In this document: in pieces, positions 33,378-41,475 of the stretch
Layout: the number at the start of each line of letters is the position of its first letter
Position numbering within the stretch: position 1 is the stretch's first letter
From: an uncultured Muribaculaceae bacterium
GTDB lineage: Bacteria > Bacteroidota > Bacteroidia > Bacteroidales > Muribaculaceae
DNA: 64,000 nucleotides
NCBI GenBank assembly: GCA_905233915.1
Contig: CAJOFM010000005.1
Span: forward strand, 1-64,000
Reading direction: 5' to 3'
The notes under the pieces: generated by a model
What the model was told of the DNA's origin: nothing
The model's input: only the letters and a program-made list of their open reading frames with translations
The model's database searches: none
Translations under genes and position numbers: made by a program

Positions 33378-34874
33378 ATGTTAAGAAAGATACGCATAAT
33401 TCTCGCAACGATCATGATGCTCATGATCACGCTGCTGTTTCTCGACGTGAGCGGCACGTTGCACCACTACCTGGCCTGGACAGCGCGCATCCAGTTCCTG
33501 CCTGCCCTGCTGGCCCTGAATGTGGTTGTCATCGTGGCGTTGGTATTGTTGACGCTCATCTTTGGCCGCATCTACTGCTCGGTCATCTGCCCGCTGGGCA
33601 TCTTCCAGGACATTGTGTCGTGGATACACGGCAAGCGCAAGAAGAACCGCTTCACGGCAAGTCCCGAAAAACGATGGTTGCGCTATGGTGTGCTGGCGCT
33701 GTTTGTCATCGCCTTTATAGCCGGGGTTCACTCGCTGGTGGCCCTGCTGGCACCCTATAGCAGTTATGGCCGCATGGTGACTAACCTGCTGCTGCCGATT
33801 TATCAATGGGGCAATAACCTGCTGGCATCGATTGCGGCACGCGTGGACAGCTATGCTTTCTACGGTGTGGATGTGTGGATGAAGAGTCTGCCCACCTTCC
33901 TTATCGCCCTGGCAACATTCATCATCATTGCCGTGCTGGCATGGCGTGGCGGCCGCACCTATTGCAACACCATCTGCCCCGTGGGTACGATTCTGGCCCA
34001 GTTGGCCCGTTTCTCATGGTTCAAAGTATATTTTGACACCGACAAGTGCAAGTCGTGCAGCCTGTGCACCAAGAACTGCAAGGCATCCTGCATCGACTTC
34101 ACGACCCACAAGGTCGATTACACCCGTTGCGTGACCTGCGGCAACTGCATCGAGAAGTGCAACTTTGGGGCACTGCACTATGGCCACCCCAAGGCTGCAC
34201 CCCAACCTGTGAAACCCACCGGTGATGAAAAAACCGAGACGACCGATACCGCACGCCGCGCCTTCCTCGTGGGAGCAGCCATCGTGGGTGCCGATGTCGC
34301 CCTCGCCCAAGCTGCCAAGAAGGTGGATGGCGGCCTCGCCGTCATCGAGGACAAGGTGCCCGCCAAGCGGTCCACGCCTATCACACCTCCTGGCTCGGTG
34401 GGTGCCAAGCACTTCGCCCAGCACTGCACCGCCTGCCAGTTGTGTGTCGCCAAGTGCCCCAATGGCGTACTGCGTCCCTCCAGTGACCCGATGCGCCTGA
34501 TGCAACCTGAATTAAGCTTTGAGCGTGGAGCCTGCCGCCCCGAGTGCGTCGAGTGCTCCACTGTGTGTCCGACAGGAGCCATCAAACCCATCACCATTGC
34601 CGAAAAATCCTCAACACTCATCGGCCATGCCGTGTGGGTTAAGGAAAACTGCCTGATCCTGAGCGATGGCGTGAGCTGCGGCAACTGCGCCCGCCACTGT
34701 CCCGCTGGTGCCATCATGATGGTGCCCAGCAACCCCGAGGACGAGACCTCGCCCATGGTGCCTGCCGTCAACACAGCCATGTGCATCGGCTGCGGCACCT
34801 GCGAGTATGTGTGCCCGGCAAGGCCGTTCAGCGCTATCTATGTAGAGGGACACGAAGTCCACAGCCAGATTTAG
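33378..34874 (+). CDS. NapH-NapG-like membrane polyferredoxin (fusion)
   Basis: 498 residues. The N-terminal half has four or five membrane segments with two CX3CP motifs (YCSVICPLG and YCNTICPVG) as in NapH-type quinol dehydrogenases. Soluble 4Fe-4S motifs CKSCSLCTKNC and CVTCGNCIEKC follow. At about residue 292 there is an internal ARRAFLVGAAIVGADVALA, a twin-arginine-like segment. After it come four more cluster motifs (CTACQLCVAKC, CVECSTVC, CGNCARHC, CIGCGTCEYVC), as in NapG. The protein thus looks like a NapH and a NapG joined. It would pass electrons from quinol to the next gene's exported reductase. Confidence 0.82.
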   Translation: MLRKIRIILATIMMLMITLLFLDVSGTLHHYLAWTARIQFLPALLALNVVVIVALVLLTLIFGRIYCSVICPLGIFQDIVSWIHGKRKKNRFTASPEKRWLRYGVLALFVIAFIAGVHSLVALLAPYSSYGRMVTNLLLPIYQWGNNLLASIAARVDSYAFYGVDVWMKSLPTFLIALATFIIIAVLAWRGGRTYCNTICPVGTILAQLARFSWFKVYFDTDKCKSCSLCTKNCKASCIDFTTHKVDYTRCVTCGNCIEKCNFGALHYGHPKAAPQPVKPTGDEKTETTDTARRAFLVGAAIVGADVALAQAAKKVDGGLAVIEDKVPAKRSTPITPPGSVGAKHFAQHCTACQLCVAKCPNGVLRPSSDPMRLMQPELSFERGACRPECVECSTVCPTGAIKPITIAEKSSTLIGHAVWVKENCLILSDGVSCGNCARHCPAGAIMMVPSNPEDETSPMVPAVNTAMCIGCGTCEYVCPARPFSAIYVEGHEVHSQI

Positions 34875-34918
34875 GTTAAAGGTTAGAGGTTAATGGTTAA
34901 TGATTAAAGGTTACAGTC
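34875..34918 (+). repeat. Six degenerate 7-bp repeats before the reductase start
   Basis: The 44-bp gap is built of GGTTAAA-like heptamers (GGTTAAA, GGTTAGA, GGTTAAT, GGTTAAT, GATTAAA, GGTTACA). This fills the ribosome-binding region between two co-transcribed genes. Confidence 0.7.
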
Positions 34919-36370
34919 ATGAACGACAATAAGAACAACGACAAGCATATCGGCGGCAAATCATTATCTCGCCGCACCTTCCTCAAAGCATTGGGACTGG
35001 GAACCGCCACAGCAGCGGCTCCAGCCATCGTGAGCTGCGCCTCAGGTGAAGGCAAAAAGGGTCCCGTCCAGGAACCGCCCATTGGCAAAATGACCTATCG
35101 CGAGAACCCCAAGACCAAGGAGAAAGTCTCCATCCTGGGCTACGGCATGATGCGCCTGCCGGGCAAGAGCGGCAAGCCCTTTGGCCGTGATAATGAGGAT
35201 GAAATCGATCAGGATATGGTCAACAAGCAGATTGACTATGCCATCGAGCACGGCGTGAACTACTTTGACACGTCGCCCGCCTACAGCCGTGGCCTGAGCG
35301 AGCGCGCCACGGGCATTGCCTTGAGCCGCCACAAACGCGACGAGTATTTCATCGCTACCAAGTTGTCCAACTTCACGCCCGAGTCACAAACCCGCGCCGC
35401 GAGCATTGAGATGTTCCAGAACTCCCTCAAGGAACTGCAGGTGGACTACATCGACTACCTGTTGCTGCACTCCATCGGCGGCGGCACTGGCGAGGAAGCG
35501 ATGGAACTCTTCAGGCAACGTTACATCTACAACGGCATTCTGGACTACCTGTTGGAGCAGCGCGAGAAGGGTGTCATCCGCAACCTGGGCTTCTCCTATC
35601 ACGGCGAGATTGCCGTGTTTGACTATCTGCTGGATAACCACGATAAGTACCACTGGGACTTTGTGCAGATCGAGTTGAATTACCTGGATTGGAGACACGC
35701 CAAGGACTTCAGCGAGGAGAACACCAATGCCGAGTACCTGTATGCCGAACTCGACAAACGCGGCATCCCTGCCGTAATCATGGAACCGCTGCTGGGTGGC
35801 CGCTTGGCATCATTGCCTAAGCCGCTGGCACGCAAGATTCTGGCCCGTGACCCCGAGCGCAGCCTCGCCTCTTGGGCATTCCGTTATGCCGGTTCGTTCC
35901 CCCGTGTACTCACCGTGTTGAGCGGTATGACCTACATGGAGCACTTGAAGGAGAACCTGTGCACCTATAGCCCGCTTGAGGAGTTGACCGAAGAAGAGAA
36001 GACTTTCTTGTATGGCATCGCCGATGAGATTGTGGGCTACAATACCATCCCCTGCAACGACTGCAAGTATTGCATGCCGTGCCCCTATGGCATCGACATT
36101 CCTGGAGTGCTCACCCACTACAACAAGTGCATCGCCGAGGGCAACCTCTCACGCGACCGCAACGATCCCGACTACGCCCGCGCCCGCAAAGCCTTCCTTA
36201 TCGGCTATGACCGCAGCGTGCCCAAGCTGCGCCAGGCCGACCACTGCATCGGTTGCGGCAAGTGCGTCGAACATTGCCCGCAACGCATCCAGATACCCCG
36301 CGAGATGGAACGTATCAACAACTACGTTGAGGCATTGAAACGCAACATCGACAGGGGTCTGGAAGCATAG
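34919..36370 (+). CDS. Tat-exported aldo/keto reductase with 4Fe-4S clusters
   Basis: 483 residues. A twin-arginine signal, SRRTFLKALGLGTATAAAP, leads into AIVSCASG, a possible lipobox, so the protein may be an exported lipoprotein. The reductase barrel carries YFDTSPAYSRGLSE (Asp/Tyr), FIATKLSN (Lys) and YLLLHSIGG (His), the expected catalytic set. The C-terminus has ferredoxin-type cysteines (CNDCKYCMPCPYG and CIGCGKCVEHCP). Iron-sulfur aldo/keto reductases of this kind are common in anaerobic Bacteroidota. The upstream polyferredoxin is the likely electron donor. Substrate unknown. It converges on the amylase gene with only 14 bp between stops. Confidence 0.85.
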   Translation: MNDNKNNDKHIGGKSLSRRTFLKALGLGTATAAAPAIVSCASGEGKKGPVQEPPIGKMTYRENPKTKEKVSILGYGMMRLPGKSGKPFGRDNEDEIDQDMVNKQIDYAIEHGVNYFDTSPAYSRGLSERATGIALSRHKRDEYFIATKLSNFTPESQTRAASIEMFQNSLKELQVDYIDYLLLHSIGGGTGEEAMELFRQRYIYNGILDYLLEQREKGVIRNLGFSYHGEIAVFDYLLDNHDKYHWDFVQIELNYLDWRHAKDFSEENTNAEYLYAELDKRGIPAVIMEPLLGGRLASLPKPLARKILARDPERSLASWAFRYAGSFPRVLTVLSGMTYMEHLKENLCTYSPLEELTEEEKTFLYGIADEIVGYNTIPCNDCKYCMPCPYGIDIPGVLTHYNKCIAEGNLSRDRNDPDYARARKAFLIGYDRSVPKLRQADHCIGCGKCVEHCPQRIQIPREMERINNYVEALKRNIDRGLEA

Positions 36371-36384
36371 CGGCTTTAGTAATA

Positions 36385-38472
36385 TCAATTATTCAGGATG
36401 ATTGAGATAAGGGATGTGACGTCTGCCACATTCACCATACCGCTGTTGTCCATATCGGCGACCTCGCGGTAGAAGGGGTCAACAGGGTTACCTAAGATAT
36501 AGGCGATCATGTCGGTGACATCAGCGACATTGACAAAACCGTCGCCGTTCACGTCACCCATTTCTAATCCACTTTCATCCAAATAAGGCAGATAGGTATC
36601 GGTCACATCGCGCACCTGGTACTTGTTGCTCTGGGTCGTCACCTCAAAGAACGAAGTGGTCCTCACACCGGTCACGTCCACCGTCTGGTGACTGCTGGCC
36701 GTGCTACCGCCCTGATTGAACACGAAATTCACAGCGTAATTGGTTCCCGTGATGGTGAAGGTCTTGTAATAGAACTTCTCACCGTTAACCATGCGCGTGT
36801 CGGTAATCACTTGGCCCGGCCAGTTGCCGCACTGCTGCACATTGTTGCTGTCCCAGCAGTAGTAAACGACTTGGGGCCAGTTGTTGGGAGCGATAGTCGG
36901 GTCTTTGAGAAATACAGTGATCTCATAATTATCAAACACCTCGTTAACAACGGTGTAGTTGCGCGTGATGACGCCACGCACCGCACCATTAACCAGCAAA
37001 CCAGCCTTCATGGTCAAGCACTTGTTGATCAACACACTGCTTCCACTGGCAATCACGGTACCGTTAGTGGCCGTGGGCTCAGTGCCGTCAAGGGTATAGA
37101 CAATCTGTGCGCCCGAGGTGGCACTCACAGCAGTTAACGTGACATCAAACGGGTCCACGTATGTGCCGCTGGGTTTGTCGGCCCAGGCGGTCTCGGTGCT
37201 CTTGCTCAGTGCCAAGCGATAGCCGCTGCCGCTGGCCACGACAACATAGGACGACGGTATGCTGTAACTGGTGCTGCCCATGGCAGCCAGCAACGAACCG
37301 CGGGAGCCCGTCGTGTACTGCACATGATAGTTGGAAGATGAACTGGACGCCAGTTGGCTGGTCGTGCTCGTGTTGGTGATGCCGGCCAGCTGACGGGCAT
37401 AAATCATCTGCTTGATGCTCTCCTTGTAAGTCTGCCAATGCTTGAGGAAGATGCAGGGCGTGCCCGGCAGTGCCAGCATATAGGCATTGGCGGCCTCAAC
37501 ATACTGGTTGAGGGGGTCCTGAGGATCGCTGGCGCTGCGGTATTGCGTGTCGTGGTTTTCCACAAAGGTCACCGAGTAGCGGCGGTAGTTGGTATCCTGG
37601 TTCAAGCCCTTGTTGTTGCCCGACAGGTTGGTCCAGCGGTTATTGTTGACCGCATCACGCACACTGTAACGGAACGGGAAATCGAATGCAGCACTCTGCA
37701 CCACGCCGTTAACTCTGGTTCCGTCAATCCACGACTTGACGGCCGACAGGTTGCCGTCCCAGTACTCGCCCACCGAATAGGTAGGAGCGGCATAGGCGTT
37801 ATACATGCCCGTGTAGCTGGCGGCATAACCCTTGGTCATGTCATAGCGGAAGCCGATGTAACCCAGGTCATCGAGTAGCATCTTGATATAGGCCTTGACA
37901 TTGTTCTGCACATTGGTGCTCCCGTGGTCCAGGTCACGCAAGCCGCTCCAGTCCTCGCCGGTGTCGTTGCGGGAACTCAGCGAGTAGCCGTTAGCGTTTG
38001 CCCAACTGAGCGCCGCGCCTCCATCATCGTCACGGCAGATGTCGGTGGACTTGAGCTGATAAGTCACGCCCTTATAGTTCTCAGCGGGGAAGTCAACCCA
38101 ATTGGAGACGTTCTTGCGGTGGTTGATGACCACATCGGCAATGGTGCCAATGCCCTTGTTCCTGAAGGTGTTGATCATCGAGCGCAACTGCGACTCGCTG
38201 CCAAAGGAGCTGTTGTAGTTGGTGAACCAGTACAGGTCATCATAGCCCATCGAGTTGTTGTAGCCGCAAGAAGCACTCTGCGGAATCCACACGAGCTTGA
38301 AGAACTCAGCCAGTTCATCGGCCTGCGACTCGAGATTGGTCCACCGCGAGTCATTGAACGAGTCCCAATAGAAACCTTGCAGCATGACACCGCTGTAGCC
38401 ACTGGGCCAACCCTGGGCCAACAGCAGCATTGGCATCATAGTAATAAGAACAGAAGATAAAAATTTTTTCAT
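36385..38472 (-). CDS. Secreted GH13 alpha-amylase with CBM and dockerin-like repeats
   Basis: 695 residues from the ATG at 38472. Signal peptide to LLAQG. The GH13 regions are visible: DVVINH, GFRYDMTKG (nucleophile D211), GEYW (acid/base E236) and FVENHDTQ (D308). A chitobiase-like beta region (VYTLDGTEPTATNG) and a CBM26-like starch-binding part (VYYCWDSN, NWPGQ) follow. Two dockerin-like repeats (GDVNGDGFVNVADV and DMDNSGMVNVADV) end the protein. It hydrolyses alpha-1,4-glucans outside the cell. A textbook promoter lies just upstream (38505-38536). No sus-type transporter genes adjoin it. Confidence 0.92.
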   Translation of the reverse strand: MKKFLSSVLITMMPMLLLAQGWPSGYSGVMLQGFYWDSFNDSRWTNLESQADELAEFFKLVWIPQSASCGYNNSMGYDDLYWFTNYNSSFGSESQLRSMINTFRNKGIGTIADVVINHRKNVSNWVDFPAENYKGVTYQLKSTDICRDDDGGAALSWANANGYSLSSRNDTGEDWSGLRDLDHGSTNVQNNVKAYIKMLLDDLGYIGFRYDMTKGYAASYTGMYNAYAAPTYSVGEYWDGNLSAVKSWIDGTRVNGVVQSAAFDFPFRYSVRDAVNNNRWTNLSGNNKGLNQDTNYRRYSVTFVENHDTQYRSASDPQDPLNQYVEAANAYMLALPGTPCIFLKHWQTYKESIKQMIYARQLAGITNTSTTSQLASSSSSNYHVQYTTGSRGSLLAAMGSTSYSIPSSYVVVASGSGYRLALSKSTETAWADKPSGTYVDPFDVTLTAVSATSGAQIVYTLDGTEPTATNGTVIASGSSVLINKCLTMKAGLLVNGAVRGVITRNYTVVNEVFDNYEITVFLKDPTIAPNNWPQVVYYCWDSNNVQQCGNWPGQVITDTRMVNGEKFYYKTFTITGTNYAVNFVFNQGGSTASSHQTVDVTGVRTTSFFEVTTQSNKYQVRDVTDTYLPYLDESGLEMGDVNGDGFVNVADVTDMIAYILGNPVDPFYREVADMDNSGMVNVADVTSLISIILNN

Positions 38473-38504
38473 TATCAATGAATTTTAGTGGTTATTGACT
38501 TCCA

Positions 38505-38536
38505 CAAAAATAGCATCCATTCCCGATAACATCAAA
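38505..38536 (-). promoter_or_regulatory. Promoter of the amylase gene
   Basis: On the minus strand TTTG (38533-38536), 20 nt, then TATTTTTG (38505-38512), 33 nt before the ATG. Confidence 0.8.
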
Positions 38537-38580
38537 AAAACGACTCAATTATTTCCCCTTTTTACCCATTTCAGTGATAC

Positions 38581-38625
38581 TAAAAAACTCACGCCACGCA
38601 GGACCTGAGTCCCTAATGGCGTGAG
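38581..38625 (-). terminator. Terminator of TonB receptor gene 38652-40961
   Basis: CTCACGCCA (38588-38596) pairs with TGGCGTGAG (38617-38625) around an inner GGAC/GTCC stem. On the minus strand TTTTTTA follows. Confidence 0.85.
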
Positions 38626-38651
38626 AGCAAAAATGAAACAAGTGTAAATTA

Positions 38652-40961
38652 TTATAGTCTTTCCTTCTCGCTGGTGCCAGCACCGGTGCCCTTGTACTTG
38701 CTCTGAGCGGCGTTGAACTTGTAGCGCACGGTGAATTCCACCTCGCGGACATCGCGGCGCTGGGTCTGACACATAGTGCGCAAGCCGTAGCGCAGTTTGT
38801 AGTGTTCCTGCGAGTTGAGCAGGTTGTGACCTGTCACCTTGATAGACAAGCGGTCGTTCAAGAAGGTTTTGGTAGCGCCGATGTCGAGCAGATAGAGTGG
38901 CTCGGAGATGGTGACGTTTTCCATGTCGCCACGGCTGGTGAAATTGAAGTTGACATTGGCGGTCAAGGTGGGCAGGATTTGGAAGTTGTTGCTGAATTGT
39001 GCAATCCAGGCGGGATTCTTGGGTGAGATGAAACCCACTGGCGATGGTATCTTGATCCATTCCTTGATGACGCCCAGTGTCAATGACGGCTGATAGAGTC
39101 CTAAGCGGGGCGAGAAAGTGACCATTACGCGCATGGCATCCTTGTGGTCCACATTCTCGTTGCTCATCAGGGTGGTGGCCTCACTGCCAGGCACCTCATG
39201 AGCCACATTGACAATCACATCGCGGTCGTGCTTGTAGCTCAACATCAGGTTCACCCACTTGTACATCGCCATGAGCGACACCTCGTTATTAATGGTGGGC
39301 TTGAGCAGCGGATTTCCGCTGTCCCACGTGAAACGGTTGGCATAGGTGACACTGCCACGCAGTTGCCAGTAGCCTGGACGCTTGATCTTCATCGCATAGT
39401 TGAGCATCAGTTGCACATTGCCCGCACGTGCCATCAGACCCAAACTGGGGAAGAAGTGGTGGTAATTGCGGCTCTGCTCGGCCATGCGCACGCCCTGGCT
39501 GTAGTAATCGGTGTTGACGTTCTCGTTGCGCAGGCCCACCTTCAACTGGCCGAATGGCAGCGGGTGGCCATACTCGGCAAAGAGGATGTAGTTGTTCTCG
39601 CGCTGCTCGGTAAATGACGTGGGCACGACCTGCTCGGGATTGATGTAGTCGTCGTTGCGGCGCGTGTGGTCATACTCACTGCCCACCTGCAGGTTGCCAC
39701 CCCACAGGGACCATGACAGGACGAGTTTGGCTGCCCACAACTGGTTGCGGATCACGCTGGTACTGGTCACCGTGCGACTTTCCCACTCCTGGCTCACCTC
39801 GTCGTTGAACTGGCTCTTGCGCTCTTTATGGAAGACATAATCGGTATTGAAGTCAATCGCGGTCCTGCCAACCTTACCATTGTAGTAGGCATTGAGGGTA
39901 TGGGGCATGTTGAACTTGCTGGACATGTGGATACCATTTTCCAAATGGTCATAGAAGTTTCCATTAGCCATCACGTCGGCGGTGAAGGTGCCTCGTGCGC
40001 GGTTCAGGAAAAAAGCCTTAGTGTCATAGCGGAAGCCCATCGAGTGGTTGTCATTGAAGATATAGTTCATGCCCGCCGAGGTATAAATCGAGTTGCTGTG
40101 GGTTTTGATGTCTGAGTGCTCAATCATGCGCCATGTGGTGTCGGCCTGCACGTCAAACACGAAATCGTCATTCTCGATATACCTGTCATCGTTATACCAC
40201 ACACTACCGAACACGTCGAGCCCGCGATGGCGGTAGTTCCAGTTGAGGCCTAATGCCAGGTCGGGGCACTCGCCCAGGTAATAACTGGCTTGGGTGTTGA
40301 AACTGAAGCCCTCGCCCTGGGGACGTTTGGTCTTGATGAGGATGACCGACTCGACCGTCGCGTCGTACTTCGCACCGGGGCTGGTAATCAGTTCCACGCT
40401 CTGGATGTCCTCGCTGCTGATCTGGTCCAGTTCAGTCTGGTTTTGGAGTTTGCGGCCGTTGATGTAGATGAGCGGTGTGCCCTTGCCGAAGACCTCGATG
40501 CCGTCCTTCTTGCGCTGCACGCCCGGCAGGTTCTCAAGCACGGCCTTAGCGGAGCCCACCTTGCTCAACAAGGTGTTCTCGACCTCGGTCTTGAGACCCT
40601 CGGTGGTCAATTTGAAGGCGGGGCGCTGGGCCTTGACAACGACCTCGCCCAGCATGGTCTGTTCGGGCTCCAGAGCGATGGTGCCCAGGTCGTTTTTCAA
40701 GTCATCCAGCACCTGCGTTTTGTATCCCAGACAGGAAATCTTGATGATTGAGTTAGCGGGTTGCCCGACAAGGGCAAAGCGGCCGTCGCTATCGGTCATC
40801 GTTCCTGCCACAAAAGCGCTGTCGCTGGCGTTGAGCAGCACCACGTTGGCAAACGGAACAGGCGCCTGTGTTTCATCGACCACACGGCCTGTAAATGTCT
40901 CGGCTGCGGCTGTCATCACGACCAGCAGTGCCATCATCAGTGTCAAAAAGTTTCTTCTCAT
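38652..40961 (-). CDS. TonB-dependent outer-membrane receptor (OMP beta-barrel family), paralogue A
   Basis: 769 residues. Signal peptide 1-20, then a carboxypeptidase-like regulatory domain (TFTGRVVDETQAPVPFANVVLLN). A plug follows (KTEVENTLLSKVGSAKAVLENLPGV.., GTPLIYINGRKL, ELITSPGAKYDATVESVI). A large barrel with alternating aromatic strands ends in EFTVRYKFNAAQ, with about 20 residues beyond. There is no SusD-like partner, so it is of the peptide/ion-transport or signalling type rather than a SusC. It is a close paralogue of 41472-43787. Both share an inverted-repeat operator of the same geometry, here at 41029-41100. Confidence 0.85.
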   Translation of the reverse strand: MRRNFLTLMMALLVVMTAAAETFTGRVVDETQAPVPFANVVLLNASDSAFVAGTMTDSDGRFALVGQPANSIIKISCLGYKTQVLDDLKNDLGTIALEPEQTMLGEVVVKAQRPAFKLTTEGLKTEVENTLLSKVGSAKAVLENLPGVQRKKDGIEVFGKGTPLIYINGRKLQNQTELDQISSEDIQSVELITSPGAKYDATVESVILIKTKRPQGEGFSFNTQASYYLGECPDLALGLNWNYRHRGLDVFGSVWYNDDRYIENDDFVFDVQADTTWRMIEHSDIKTHSNSIYTSAGMNYIFNDNHSMGFRYDTKAFFLNRARGTFTADVMANGNFYDHLENGIHMSSKFNMPHTLNAYYNGKVGRTAIDFNTDYVFHKERKSQFNDEVSQEWESRTVTSTSVIRNQLWAAKLVLSWSLWGGNLQVGSEYDHTRRNDDYINPEQVVPTSFTEQRENNYILFAEYGHPLPFGQLKVGLRNENVNTDYYSQGVRMAEQSRNYHHFFPSLGLMARAGNVQLMLNYAMKIKRPGYWQLRGSVTYANRFTWDSGNPLLKPTINNEVSLMAMYKWVNLMLSYKHDRDVIVNVAHEVPGSEATTLMSNENVDHKDAMRVMVTFSPRLGLYQPSLTLGVIKEWIKIPSPVGFISPKNPAWIAQFSNNFQILPTLTANVNFNFTSRGDMENVTISEPLYLLDIGATKTFLNDRLSIKVTGHNLLNSQEHYKLRYGLRTMCQTQRRDVREVEFTVRYKFNAAQSKYKGTGAGTSEKERL

Positions 40962-41028
40962 TGTCTATAGGTTTTTTATTGAGTTTTCGTTTCATCGGCA
41001 GCAACACTATCCTACCGTTTTCCCTATA

Positions 41029-41100
41029 GACACGCACCAGAGCGTAAAAAGTTGCAAGCACGCATTGTTTTTCTTCACTTTCACCCTTTAGTGTGTTAAA
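41029..41100 (-). promoter_or_regulatory. Inverted-repeat operator upstream of TonB receptor A
   Basis: Two inverted arms, 41029-41050 (reads TTTTTACGCTCTGGTGCGTGTC on the minus strand) and 41078-41100 (starting CTTTCACCCTTTAGTGTG), are separated by 27 nt. The same two arms with the same 27-nt gap precede TonB receptor B. A -7-like TAGTGTTG lies at 41002-41009, about 20 nt downstream, with no good -33 box, as expected for an activator-dependent promoter. Confidence 0.65.
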
Positions 41101-41125
41101 ATAGCCGCGGCTCTGCCGCGGCTAT
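41101..41125 (-). terminator. Terminator of the TonB receptor B operon
   Basis: A perfect 10-bp stem (41101-41110/41116-41125) with a 5-nt loop, followed on the minus strand by ATTTTAAC, 6 bp past the stop of the small gene. Confidence 0.75.
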
Positions 41126-41130
41126 TGGTG

Positions 41131-41475
41131 TTATACTGGAAAAACCTGGGAAAGCCCATCGGGGTCCATCTGGCCGATGGCTTGGTTTAACAGCACGAGG
41201 TAGAAACGGGGCAGGCATTGCACAGGCGGGTGCTGTTCTATATAGCGCTCTATCTTGCGGCGGGCAGTCTGCCGCAACTGACCGTCGTCACAAGGCACGA
41301 GCCGCTCCCTCTCGATGAAGGCAATCTGCCAGAACGCCATATAGCCGATAACATACCGCTCAACTGCCTCCTCCAGCGGTTCATCATTGACGAGTTGATC
41401 AATGGTGAAGCGTTCACTATCACTCAGGGCGACAACGGCCCAAGGCAGGTCAATGTATTTCATCTTCTGTTTCAT
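41131..41475 (-). CDS. Small cytoplasmic protein coupled to TonB receptor B
   Basis: 114 residues, no signal peptide, acidic N-terminal half and helical (DSERFTIDQLVNDEPLEEAVERYVIGYMAFWQIAF). It has two cysteines and a Pro-rich middle (QHPPVQCLPRFY). Its start overlaps the receptor stop by 4 bp (TCAT at 41472-41475 on the plus strand), so translation is coupled. The family is unknown; the coupling suggests a role tied to the receptor's regulation or to handling the imported product. Confidence 0.7.
   Translation of the reverse strand: MKQKMKYIDLPWAVVALSDSERFTIDQLVNDEPLEEAVERYVIGYMAFWQIAFIERERLVPCDDGQLRQTARRKIERYIEQHPPVQCLPRFYLVLLNQAIGQMDPDGLSQVFPV

Noticed and set aside
38545..39060. Second-frame reading over the end of TonB receptor A
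   Set aside because: It is an out-of-frame shadow of the receptor gene with no start signal.
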